Source: M55B118 sp964501715 (GTDB taxonomy: Bacteria; Bacillota_I; Bacilli_A; Izemoplasmatales; Izemoplasmataceae). From it: DNA of 60,330 nucleotides. The DNA is taken from NCBI GenBank assembly GCA_964501715.1, contig CAZCTR010000008.1, positions 1 to 60,330 of the forward strand, given 5' to 3'. This document shows positions 33,377 to 40,731 of this stretch, in pieces. The position numbers and the translations under genes are program-made. Below the pieces are notes generated by a model. That model did no database searches. It saw nothing but the letters and a program-made list of their open reading frames with translations, and was not told the origin of the DNA. The stretch's first letter is position 1. Each line of letters begins with the position of its first letter.

Positions 33377-34590
33377 TGTGAATCCTCCATTCTTTTGAGT
33401 ACGATCGCTGTGCCCATGCCGCCTCCGATGCAAAGCGAGGCCAGTCCATAGGTGGTGCCGCGTTTGATCATTTCATGAAGCAGTGTTACGGTGATGCGGT
33501 TTCCGCTCGCGCCCACGGGATGGCCGAGCGCGATGGCGCCGCCATTCACGTTGGTGCGCTCAAGCAGTGACTCATAGGTTTCATTGTAGGTCTCCTTGAG
33601 GTTTTCGAACACGCCCAGACTCTGCGCGGCGAAAGCCTCGTTGAGTTCGAGGAGCCCGATGTCGCTGAAAGAAAGCTTGGTGTTCTTCATGGCCATGTCG
33701 ATAGCCGGTACGGGGCCTAAGCCCATGAAGTCCGGATCGACACCGCCCTGTCCGACGCCGACGACCTCGGCGAGAGGCGTGAGTCCGAATTCCTTCACCA
33801 TCGCTTCGCTTGCGAGCATCATGAAGCTTGCACCGTCATTGATGCCCGAGCTGGTCCCGGCGGTGACAGTGCCGTCCTTTTTGAATGCGGGACGGAGTTT
33901 GGAGAGTTTCTCGGGGTTGGTCGAATCATTGATGTATTCGTCTTTGTCGAAGGTGATGGTCTCTTTTCTTGTCTTCACCCCAACAGGTACGATCTCGTCT
34001 TGGAACCTGCCTTCATCCCTTGCCTTGCGGGCGCGTTCCTGCGAGATGAACGCGAAATCGTCCTGGGCTTCTCGGGTGAGGTTGTAGCGTTCGGCGATGT
34101 TTTCGGCGGTCACGCCCATGTGCGTACCGGAGAACACATCGGTGAGCGCTTCATGGAGCATGTGGTCCTGGGTTTCAAAAGCACCCATCTTGATGCCTTT
34201 GCGAGCCTTGCCTGGAATCAGGTAGGGAGCCATGGACATGGATTCCGCCCCACCCGCTATGACTAGGTTCTGCGTGCCGCTTTGAATGGCGGTGAAAGCG
34301 TTCATGAGGGTTTTCATGCCGCTGCCGCAAACCATGTTGATCGAATAGGCGGGCACGGTCTTTGGAATCCCCGCCTTCAGTGAAATCTGACGGGCGAGGT
34401 TCATGCCCAGACCGGCTGGTAAAATGTTTCCCACCTGAACCTCGTCTATTCTTGCGGGGTCCACCTTGGTCTCCTCAAGCATGGCTTTGACGACATCCGA
34501 ACCGAAATCGGCCGGATGCGTCTGACTCAATGTTCCCATGAACGAGCCGATCGCGGTTCTTTTCGCAGATACGACATAGACTTTTTGCAC
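33373..34590 (-). CDS. Acetyl-CoA acetyltransferase (thiolase)
   Basis: A 405-residue thiolase cleaving or forming acetoacetyl-CoA. The nucleophile Cys is in NMVCGSGMKT (residue 88 from the chosen start), the second Cys and His are in LASLCIGGGMGTA and ALGHPVGASGNR. GTG 34590 is preferred as start: AAGGAGG lies 7 nt upstream of it, whereas the ATG at 34596 is only 1 nt from the site. First gene of the long operon, divergent from the TetR gene and downstream of three operator-like dyads. Confidence 0.94.
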   Translation of the reverse strand: MQKVYVVSAKRTAIGSFMGTLSQTHPADFGSDVVKAMLEETKVDPARIDEVQVGNILPAGLGMNLARQISLKAGIPKTVPAYSINMVCGSGMKTLMNAFTAIQSGTQNLVIAGGAESMSMAPYLIPGKARKGIKMGAFETQDHMLHEALTDVFSGTHMGVTAENIAERYNLTREAQDDFAFISQERARKARDEGRFQDEIVPVGVKTRKETITFDKDEYINDSTNPEKLSKLRPAFKKDGTVTAGTSSGINDGASFMMLASEAMVKEFGLTPLAEVVGVGQGGVDPDFMGLGPVPAIDMAMKNTKLSFSDIGLLELNEAFAAQSLGVFENLKETYNETYESLLERTNVNGGAIALGHPVGASGNRITVTLLHEMIKRGTTYGLASLCIGGGMGTAIVLKRMEDSQ

Positions 34591-34627
34591 TGTCATTCCT
34601 CCTTATGAATGATGAATTGACTTGCTT

Positions 34628-34641
34628 AATCCTGCAGGATT
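34628..34641. repeat. Perfect 14-bp palindrome in the thiolase leader
   Basis: AATCCTGCAGGATT is a perfect palindrome directly downstream of the thiolase -10. It could be another protein-binding site or a small RNA hairpin. Confidence 0.6.
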
Positions 34642-34642
34642 T

Positions 34643-34648
34643 ATTATA
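34643..34648 (-). promoter_or_regulatory. -10 element of the thiolase-liv operon
   Basis: Minus strand TATAAT. The -35 position (34666-34671) is not near consensus and falls inside the first operator-like dyad. Confidence 0.55.
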
Positions 34649-34660
34649 CTGTGAGTGACC

Positions 34661-34712
34661 TGAACGGTTTTTCATGATATGAATGGTCGTTCAGTTTATG
34701 AATACATATTCA
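34661..34712. promoter_or_regulatory. Three tandem 14-bp dyads with a 19-bp period (candidate TetR operators)
   Basis: TGAACGGTTTTTCA (34661-34674), TGAATGGTCGTTCA (34680-34693) and TGAATACATATTCA (34699-34712) start exactly 19 bp apart. All have the form TGAA-N6-TTCA (the first with TTCA after T-run); the third is a perfect dyad. They fill the space between the divergent thiolase operon and TetR gene. Confidence 0.75.
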
Positions 34713-34784
34713 TATTAGCATAAAACGCTTACAAAGTCAATGAAACACTTTTTTATTTTTGTTTGTGCAAAGGAGCGCTAAATC

Positions 34785-35399
34785 ATGCAATCGAGAGATC
34801 TTAACATCAAGCAACCCACGACACGGAACGCCAAAACCACTTTTCATGATATTGAAAAGGCTGCGATCAAGCTTTTTTATGAAATGGGCTATCACGGCAC
34901 CACGGTCGGCAACATCACATCGGAAGCGGGTGTCGCGGCAGGCACTTTCTACCTCTACTTCCCGAGCAAACTCACACTTTACAAACATATCCTGACCACG
35001 CTTTCCCATAACATCCGTGCTGAAATCGCGACCAATGTCTCCAAGAAGAACACCCGGTATGAAAAGGAGCGTGAGGGGATTCGAACCTTCCTCGCCTATG
35101 CGAAGGCGAATCCGGAGATGTACAACATCATCTGGGAGTCACTTTACATCGACCGTGAGCTTTTCAAGGAGTATTATGAATCCTTCTCAAGGCGGTATGT
35201 CGCCGGGTTGGATTACGCCGTCGCCAACAACGAGATCCGCCCGCTCGACAATGAGATCGTCAGTTTCGTGCTGATGGGGGTCACCAACTTCGTCGGACTC
35301 AAGATCATCTTCAATCTCGGCGAGGGCGACAACGACATAGACCGCGCGACCGATGTCATCATGGAAATCATCGACAAAGGGCTGTTCAAGCAAGACTGA
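34785..35399 (+). CDS. TetR/AcrR-family regulator, divergent from the thiolase-liv operon
   Basis: A 204-residue regulator with a helix-turn-helix at about 22-70 (AAIKLFYEMGYHGTTVGNIT, then AAGTFYLYFPSKLTLYKHIL) and a C-terminal TetR_C-type ligand domain that resembles the acyl-CoA-responsive FadR branch in layout. AAAGGAG precedes ATG by 9 nt. Its position opposite the thiolase-SDR-liv operon with three shared dyads makes it the likely controller of both, perhaps released by an acyl-CoA. That effector is inference. Confidence 0.92.
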   Translation: MQSRDLNIKQPTTRNAKTTFHDIEKAAIKLFYEMGYHGTTVGNITSEAGVAAGTFYLYFPSKLTLYKHILTTLSHNIRAEIATNVSKKNTRYEKEREGIRTFLAYAKANPEMYNIIWESLYIDRELFKEYYESFSRRYVAGLDYAVANNEIRPLDNEIVSFVLMGVTNFVGLKIIFNLGEGDNDIDRATDVIMEIIDKGLFKQD

Positions 35400-35417
35400 C
35401 GCCCTCAAGCAATGAAT

Positions 35418-35453
35418 AAGCCCCGTTCCAGAGTAGGTTCTGGAACGGGGCTT
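35418..35453 (+). terminator. Terminator between convergent TetR and MATE genes
   Basis: A perfect 15-bp stem (AAGCCCCGTTCCAGA and its complement) with a 6-nt loop, followed by T6 on the plus strand. It can also stop minus-strand transcription, with a weaker tract. Confidence 0.92.
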
Positions 35454-35464
35454 TTTTGTATGAA

Positions 35465-36955
35465 TCATGCGTTTTTAAGTGCCTGTCTCGATTGACGTCT
35501 CGCCCGCCTGTCGACATCGACTTTCGGTTTGAAGTCAACACCGCGCTTATAGAGGATGAATCCGACACCGGCGATGAGAAGGTTGCTGAGGACCATGACC
35601 TCCCAGATGACCTGGCTGCCGCGTTCGGGGAATAGATAGCCGAACAGGAGCACCAGAGGAATCCTCAACCCCCACAACCTCGTGACGGAAAGCATGAAGG
35701 TGTAGTGTGTGTTCGCGGTCCCGTTGAACGTGCCGATCCAGGTCTGGAAGATCGCCATGAGCGGCAGACTCAACAGGATGTAGAGCATGAAATCCTCGGC
35801 GAGGCGGTGCGCGACCGGGTCGCCTTCCAAGAAGAAGCCCGCGAGATAACTGCGGAAAGGGAGCAAGGCGAAGGCCCCGACGGCCATGATGGCGATTGAC
35901 AGCTTGAATGTCTTCTTCATGGTCTCTTTTGCACGTTCTGGGTTCTCCGCACCGATGTTCTGGCCGATGTAGGCCGCGAGTATGGCCCCCATCGCCATGA
36001 CGGGGTGAAGCACCATCGAGACCAGCCGGTTTCCGATGCCGAAGGCGGCGACGGTCTCGACGCCGAAGGAATAGATGACACCGTTCATGACCCCGAAGCC
36101 GATGGCGGTGAAAGCCTGGCCGAAGGAAGCCGGCGCGGCGGTCCTGATGATCTTTATGACACTCTTGAACCGTTCACTGAATGGCAAGGCCTTATCGTCC
36201 TTCGCGCCGAGGATGCTTTTCGGGTCGACGGTGATGCCGGTCCTGGCTTTGAACAGGCGGTATATCGCGACAGGGAAGACCACACCGTTGCCGACGACGG
36301 TCGCCCATGCGGCCCCGGCGACGCCAAAGCCGAGGACAGTGATGAAAATCGGGGAAAGGATTGTATTCAAAATGATGCCGCTTCCGCTGATGAGCACCGG
36401 CGAGACCGTATCGCCACTCGCCTGCCTCGTGCCCATGTAGGCGAAGAAAGTGAATAAAAGCGGCAGCTCGAGGGCACGGATCCTGAGATAGCGCGTCGCG
36501 TTCTCAAGCACGAAGCCTTCCGCGCCCATCCACTGCATCACATAAGGGGCGAAGATGATCGCGACCGCCGTGAACAGTAGCCCGGCGACTGTGGCGATCA
36601 AAAAAAGCTTGGAGGCATAGTAACGCGCCATGTCCGTGTTCTTCCCACCGATGAACTGCCCGATCAGCGTCGTCCCGGCGATCGAGAGACCGATGCCTAG
36701 GGATATGAAGGTGAACACGACCGGGAAGGTCATCTGGATCGAAGAGACCGCTTCGGCTGTGAAGTCCGGGATCTTCGAGACGAAATACATGTCGACGATG
36801 TCGTGGAATGTCCTGAGGAAATTGTTGATCATGAGTGGAAAGGCGAGGATGATGAGCCCTTTGTAAATGTTCGGGTCCTTGAGGATGAGATGGCTCTTCT
36901 TCTCGTCCTTGCTCATGTTTTTAGTATAGGAATTGTGGGCATAGGATTTATTCAT
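35465..36955 (-). CDS. MATE-family multidrug efflux pump
   Basis: A 496-residue, twelve-helix cation/drug antiporter of the DinF/NorM group. Typical segments include GLIILAFPLMINNFLRTFHD at the first helix, GLSIAGTTLIGQFIGGKN (about 88-105), and AAYIGQNIGAENPERAKET in the second half. A hydrophilic N-terminal extension of about 28 residues precedes the first helix; the start at 36955 is supported by GGTGAT upstream, while the internal ATG has no site. Its promoter carries the same 13-bp dyad as the marR-ABC promoter. Confidence 0.93.
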   Translation of the reverse strand: MNKSYAHNSYTKNMSKDEKKSHLILKDPNIYKGLIILAFPLMINNFLRTFHDIVDMYFVSKIPDFTAEAVSSIQMTFPVVFTFISLGIGLSIAGTTLIGQFIGGKNTDMARYYASKLFLIATVAGLLFTAVAIIFAPYVMQWMGAEGFVLENATRYLRIRALELPLLFTFFAYMGTRQASGDTVSPVLISGSGIILNTILSPIFITVLGFGVAGAAWATVVGNGVVFPVAIYRLFKARTGITVDPKSILGAKDDKALPFSERFKSVIKIIRTAAPASFGQAFTAIGFGVMNGVIYSFGVETVAAFGIGNRLVSMVLHPVMAMGAILAAYIGQNIGAENPERAKETMKKTFKLSIAIMAVGAFALLPFRSYLAGFFLEGDPVAHRLAEDFMLYILLSLPLMAIFQTWIGTFNGTANTHYTFMLSVTRLWGLRIPLVLLFGYLFPERGSQVIWEVMVLSNLLIAGVGFILYKRGVDFKPKVDVDRRARRQSRQALKNA

Positions 36956-36972
36956 AATGTATCACCGAATGC

Positions 36973-37001
36973 ATTATAGCATACGAATGACACATTGTCA
37001 T
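36973..37001 (-). promoter_or_regulatory. MATE promoter with 15-bp dyad over the -35
   Basis: Minus strand ATGACA (36996-37001), 17 bp ending TGC, TATAAT (36973-36978). The -35 overlaps the perfect dyad ATGACACATTGTCAT (36987-37001), whose central 13 bp are identical to those at the marR promoter. Confidence 0.72.
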
Positions 37002-37029
37002 AAGTTTGCTTTGGAAATTTAAAAATTCT

Positions 37030-38160
37030 TTATTTTCTTGGGGGCGGGGGGCCGGGATACATGTAGTAACGGGTCTTGATGTCGCCGTTGAAAAGCACAC
37101 GTGTCTTCTTCGCCCGGTGGCCAAAGGCCTTCTCGGCCCCCATAAGTCCGCTCAGAACATAGAACGAACAGGTCTTGTTGCGTTTGATGGCGGTGCCGAT
37201 CGATCCATAAAGCGCCTGCAAGGTGTCGTCCTTGATCCTCTCCCCATAGGGCGGATTGGTGACAATCACGGCGTAGGGCACATCGAATGTCCGGTGTTCG
37301 AAGCGGGCGACCTCGAAATGGATGTCCGCATCGACCCCGGCATTCTCGGCATTCTCTTTCGCGGTCTCAATCACCCTGAAATCGGCGTCGCTTGCGATGA
37401 TCTTGACGTCCGTCTCCATGTCGATCGACTTGTAGGCCGCTTTTCTCTCAGCTTTGTAAAGCGCCTTATCGACCCAGTGGAAATGCTCGAAATCGAAGTG
37501 CCGGTTCAGTCCCGGAGCGATGTTTCGGGCGATGAGGGCGGCTTCGATCGCGATGGTGCCCGACCCGCAGAACGGGTCGTAGAGGACCCTTTCCTTCGAG
37601 TAATAGCTCAATTGCACAAGCGCCGCCGCGAGTGTCTCCTTGAGAGGTGCGCGTCCCTGTTCACGCCTGTATCCGCGCTTGTGAAGGCCTTCCCCCGAGG
37701 TGTCGAGAAGCAGTGAAGCCTCGTTCTCGAACATAGCTACAGTCAGCCTGTGTCTCGGGCCGTCCTCTTTGAACACGTCTGTATCCGTCGTCTTTTTGAG
37801 AGTGTCGATCAGCGCTTTTTTGGTGATCGACTGTAAGTCGCGCAGACTGTAAAGCGTCGACTTGACGCTTTTCGCATCGATGAGGAATTTGCCGCGCACA
37901 TCGAGGTAATCCTTCAAAGGCAAAGTGTTCACCCAGTCATACAGCTTGTCGAATGTGTCTATCTCCGCATGGGAGGCGATCTCCACATAGACCCTGTCGG
38001 CGCTCCTTAAGCGCAAGTTCGCCTTGATCATGGTTTGAACGTCCCCTTCAAAGCGGATGCGGCCGTTCTCGGTATCCATCGACGCGACGCCGAGTGTTTC
38101 GAGTTCCCTTTTCACGACCGCCTCGAGTCCGAAGGCGGCGGTGGCTACCAGTTTCATCAT
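37030..38160 (-). CDS. THUMP-domain RNA guanine-N2 methyltransferase (RlmL/YpsC-like)
   Basis: A 376-residue S-adenosylmethionine-dependent RNA methyltransferase. The N-terminal THUMP domain (about 1-160) binds RNA. The catalytic domain shows the SAM motif LYDPFCGSGTIAIEAAL (about 193-209), an acidic residue in IIASDADFRV, and the N2-methyltransferase motif TNPPYGERI (about 305). By family it likely modifies 23S rRNA, as YpsC in Bacillus. GAGAGGA lies upstream of the ATG. Divergent from the sigma factor gene. The C-terminus is a short proline run (PGPPPPRK). Confidence 0.9.
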   Translation of the reverse strand: MMKLVATAAFGLEAVVKRELETLGVASMDTENGRIRFEGDVQTMIKANLRLRSADRVYVEIASHAEIDTFDKLYDWVNTLPLKDYLDVRGKFLIDAKSVKSTLYSLRDLQSITKKALIDTLKKTTDTDVFKEDGPRHRLTVAMFENEASLLLDTSGEGLHKRGYRREQGRAPLKETLAAALVQLSYYSKERVLYDPFCGSGTIAIEAALIARNIAPGLNRHFDFEHFHWVDKALYKAERKAAYKSIDMETDVKIIASDADFRVIETAKENAENAGVDADIHFEVARFEHRTFDVPYAVIVTNPPYGERIKDDTLQALYGSIGTAIKRNKTCSFYVLSGLMGAEKAFGHRAKKTRVLFNGDIKTRYYMYPGPPPPRK

Positions 38161-38210
38161 ATTATCGTCCTCTCTTCCTGCTTATCATATCATCGAATCA
38201 CGGGTTATGG

Positions 38211-38216
38211 TATAAT
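38211..38216 (+). promoter_or_regulatory. Extended -10 promoter of the ECF sigma factor gene
   Basis: TATAAT preceded by TGG, about 85 bp before the start codon. No consensus -35 is seen at 17 bp. Confidence 0.5.
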
Positions 38217-38301
38217 GATATCGGTGATTTTAAAAAAAAATCCAATAAATTGCTGATTTCATTTGTTTTATGGATGAAAGGGACGGCTCAGGGGGCAACC
38301 T

Positions 38302-38844
38302 ATGGATGACAAGACACTGCAAAAATACGTCAAGGCCTTCAAAAAAGGCAGTGAAGACGCCTTTGACAAACTATACGATGCGACCAAGACTCCGGTCTAC
38401 TATACGATCCTCTCCATCATCAAGGACGACAGCCTCGCAGAGGACCTCATGCAGGACACGTATATAAAGATGATCAAGGAACTCGACAACTACAAAGAGA
38501 AAGGCTCCTTCCTGCCTTGGCTCAAGACCATCGCCAGAAACACCGCCCTGAACGCTTACAACAGGCGCCAAAAGGAAGTCAACTACGACATCCAGGAAGG
38601 CGAAACCCTCTTTGGAAAGAGCGACTCCAAACAAGAGGAACGCTACGAGATCGAAAACCTGCTTGAACAATTGCGTGAGGATGAACGCGAAATCGTCGTC
38701 CGCCACGCCGTGATGGAAGAGACACACAAGTCCATCGCCGAATCGATGGGCAAACCCATCGGCACCGTGCTCTGGACGTATCAGAACGCACTCAGGAAAC
38801 TCAAACGCTTAGGAGGTGATCCCCATGAGACAAAACAGGACTGA
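38302..38844 (+). CDS. ECF-type RNA polymerase sigma factor
   Basis: A 180-residue sigma-70 family protein with region 2 (about 12-85: DKLYDATKTPVYYTILSIIK and AEDLMQDTYIKMIKELDNY) and region 4 (about 112-172: EREIVVRHAVMEETHKSIAE and GTVLWTYQNALRKLKR). No region 3 is present. AGGGGG precedes ATG. It is followed by an overlapping RsgI-like anti-sigma gene, so it is the SigI/ECF41-like pair logic: sigma held at the membrane until a signal arrives. Its regulon is unknown. Confidence 0.93.
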   Translation: MDDKTLQKYVKAFKKGSEDAFDKLYDATKTPVYYTILSIIKDDSLAEDLMQDTYIKMIKELDNYKEKGSFLPWLKTIARNTALNAYNRRQKEVNYDIQEGETLFGKSDSKQEERYEIENLLEQLREDEREIVVRHAVMEETHKSIAESMGKPIGTVLWTYQNALRKLKRLGGDPHETKQD

Positions 38845-39652
38845 AAAACGCATTCGCAAGGAAGCTGAACGACGTGTGCCCGACCTCAAGGCTCCCATCA
38901 AGGAATCGAGCACCTATAGGGCTTTCATGAAAGAAGCGCAAGCAAATAAACGTACACCCTTATTGCAAAAACGCTTCGTGCCCGCGTTTTCCTTGGTTGC
39001 AGCCGTGCTTGTGATCGGTCTTTTTTTGGCACTGCCCTTGGCATTGAATGAACACGGGGACACCACCCACATCCAGATGGAATTCAATCCCTCATTCGGC
39101 ATCGAGATCGATTCCGAGGACACCATTGTCTCGCTTCATGCCTACAACAGCGATGCGGAAACCCTGTTCGACAATACAGGCGATTTGCAGGACAAATCAT
39201 TCGACGAAGGGCTCGACCGTCTGATCGATGAGGCTATCGCGCTGGACTACCTGAGTGAGACCAATGCGCAGATTCTCTACTCAGTGAGCGGGGATGACGA
39301 AGAACGTGTCGAAGCCAAAGCCGCAGAACTCGAAGAGAAGATTCCCGAAGTCGCACGTGCCAAAGGCATCGATCATGCCATGGCCATGCGTTCCGTCAAC
39401 GGTCCGCCCGGTGAAGAGGAAATTGAGGAAGCGAGGAACCACGGGGTCGGATTCATGAAGATGCGACTCGTCAAAAACATTCTCGAAGCGACCGACGAGT
39501 ACGATTTCGAGACATTGATCGAGAAAAATATCGGCACACTCAAAGACATCATCGAGGAGGAGGGCATAGAGGAACATGGTCCCCCTTTTGATGATGATGA
39601 CATGCCCGGTCCGCCAAATCATGACAACAGACCTGGACCAGGGCGACCATAA
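38825..39652 (+). CDS. RsgI-like membrane anti-sigma factor
   Basis: A 275-residue single-pass membrane protein. Residues 1-45 (cytoplasmic) should bind the sigma factor; the membrane helix is about 51-72 (PAFSLVAAVLVIGLFLALPLAL). The extracellular part begins with HIQMEFNPSFGIEIDSED, the RsgI core, with the Asn-Pro pair at which RsgI proteins self-cleave. The remainder is helical and acidic and ends in a Asp/Pro/Gly tail (DDDDMPGPPNHDNRPGPGRP). Unlike clostridial RsgI it has no carbohydrate-binding module. ATG 38825 follows AGGAGGTG and overlaps the sigma gene by 20 nt. Confidence 0.85.
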   Translation: MRQNRTEKRIRKEAERRVPDLKAPIKESSTYRAFMKEAQANKRTPLLQKRFVPAFSLVAAVLVIGLFLALPLALNEHGDTTHIQMEFNPSFGIEIDSEDTIVSLHAYNSDAETLFDNTGDLQDKSFDEGLDRLIDEAIALDYLSETNAQILYSVSGDDEERVEAKAAELEEKIPEVARAKGIDHAMAMRSVNGPPGEEEIEEARNHGVGFMKMRLVKNILEATDEYDFETLIEKNIGTLKDIIEEEGIEEHGPPFDDDDMPGPPNHDNRPGPGRP

Positions 39653-39690
39653 GCATTAAAAAAGCCTCCACAGAGGCTTTTTTAATGCTT
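39651..39690. terminator. Bidirectional terminator between the anti-sigma gene and queA
   Basis: A perfect 18-bp stem with a 4-nt loop (39651-39668 with 39673-39690). Internal A6/T6 runs give a U tract in both directions. It overlaps the end of queA. Confidence 0.92.
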
Positions 39691-40731
39691 ATTATTCAAG
39701 TGGTCGTCAGTCAGGAACATCGCATCCCCGAACGAGAAGAACCGGTACTTTCTCTCTTTCGCCGCTTCATAGGCATCCATGATGATCGTCTTGCTCGCAA
39801 AGGCGCTCACAAGCATAAGCAAGGTCGATTCAGGGAGATGGAAATTCGTAAGCAGGCAATCGACCACCTTGAATGTGTAGGGCGGATAGATGAAAAGACG
39901 GCTCCAGCCGCTCTTGGCATGCACGACCCCTTCCTCATCGACCACGGTCTCGAGTGTGCGAAGCGAAGTCGTGCCGACCGCGACGATGCGCCGGTTTTCC
40001 TCTTTCGCACGGTTGATCGCGTGTGCGGTCGATCCTGGGACGACGTAATATTCCTCATGCATGACATGGCTTTTCACGTCCTCGACGCTGACCGGGCGGA
40101 ATGTCCCGAGCCCCACATGGAGTGTGAGCCTGACAATCTCCACCCCCATTGCGGCGAGCTTGGAGAGATATTCCTCAGTGAAGTGAAGCCCAGCGGTCGG
40201 CGCCGCCGCGCTTCCCTTTTTTTCACTGTAGACTGTCTGATAACGGTCGGGGTCATCGAGATGCTCATGGATATAAGGAGGTAATGGCGTTTCACCAAGA
40301 CGGTCCAGCAGTTCGTAGAAGATACCCGAATAGCGCATCCTGAGTAGCCGTATCCCGTCCTCCTCGACCCCGACGCACTCCATCATGAGCGCGCCTTCAC
40401 CGAATGAGAGGACGGTGCCCTCCTTGACTTTCTTCGCCTTCTTGACGAGGCATTCCCAGACATCGTCCGCTTTCTGATGCAATAAGAGCACCTCGATCAC
40501 GGCGCCGGTATCCTCCTTCACACCGATCAGACGGGCGGGTATCACCGCCGTGTCGTTGAGCACGAGGACATCCCCGCGCCGGAGATAGGCATGCAGGTTC
40601 TTGAAATGCTCGTGGATGCGTTCCCCTGTCAACCTGTTCACCACAAGCAGCCGGGAGTCCGTGCGTGTCTCAAGCGGTGTCTGTGCGATCAGTTCCTTTG
40701 GCAGGTCATATTTGAAATCGCTGGTCCTCAT
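39682..40731 (-). CDS. queA: S-adenosylmethionine:tRNA ribosyltransferase-isomerase
   Basis: A 349-residue enzyme that adds the epoxycyclopentane unit from SAM to 7-deazaguanine in tRNA during queuosine synthesis. Family landmarks are YDLPKELIAQTP at the start, DVLVLNDTAVIPARL (about 54-68), AAPTAGLHFTEE (about 177-188), THLHVGLGTFRPV-type sequence LTLHVGLGTFRPV (about 203) and NFHLPESTLLMLVSAF near 305. Normal length. The start overlaps the ruvB stop (ATGA). ruvB-queA order is standard in Bacillota. Confidence 0.97.
   Translation of the reverse strand: MRTSDFKYDLPKELIAQTPLETRTDSRLLVVNRLTGERIHEHFKNLHAYLRRGDVLVLNDTAVIPARLIGVKEDTGAVIEVLLLHQKADDVWECLVKKAKKVKEGTVLSFGEGALMMECVGVEEDGIRLLRMRYSGIFYELLDRLGETPLPPYIHEHLDDPDRYQTVYSEKKGSAAAPTAGLHFTEEYLSKLAAMGVEIVRLTLHVGLGTFRPVSVEDVKSHVMHEEYYVVPGSTAHAINRAKEENRRIVAVGTTSLRTLETVVDEEGVVHAKSGWSRLFIYPPYTFKVVDCLLTNFHLPESTLLMLVSAFASKTIIMDAYEAAKERKYRFFSFGDAMFLTDDHLNNKH

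Noticed and set aside
35078..35096. tRNA-like T-arm GGGATTCGAACCTTCC
   Set aside because: It lies inside the TetR coding frame and no acceptor, anticodon or D-arm pairing surrounds it.
38845..39652. Asp/Pro-rich tail of the anti-sigma factor as a frameshift artefact
   Set aside because: Codon usage and frame stay consistent to the stop, which is followed at once by a strong terminator.
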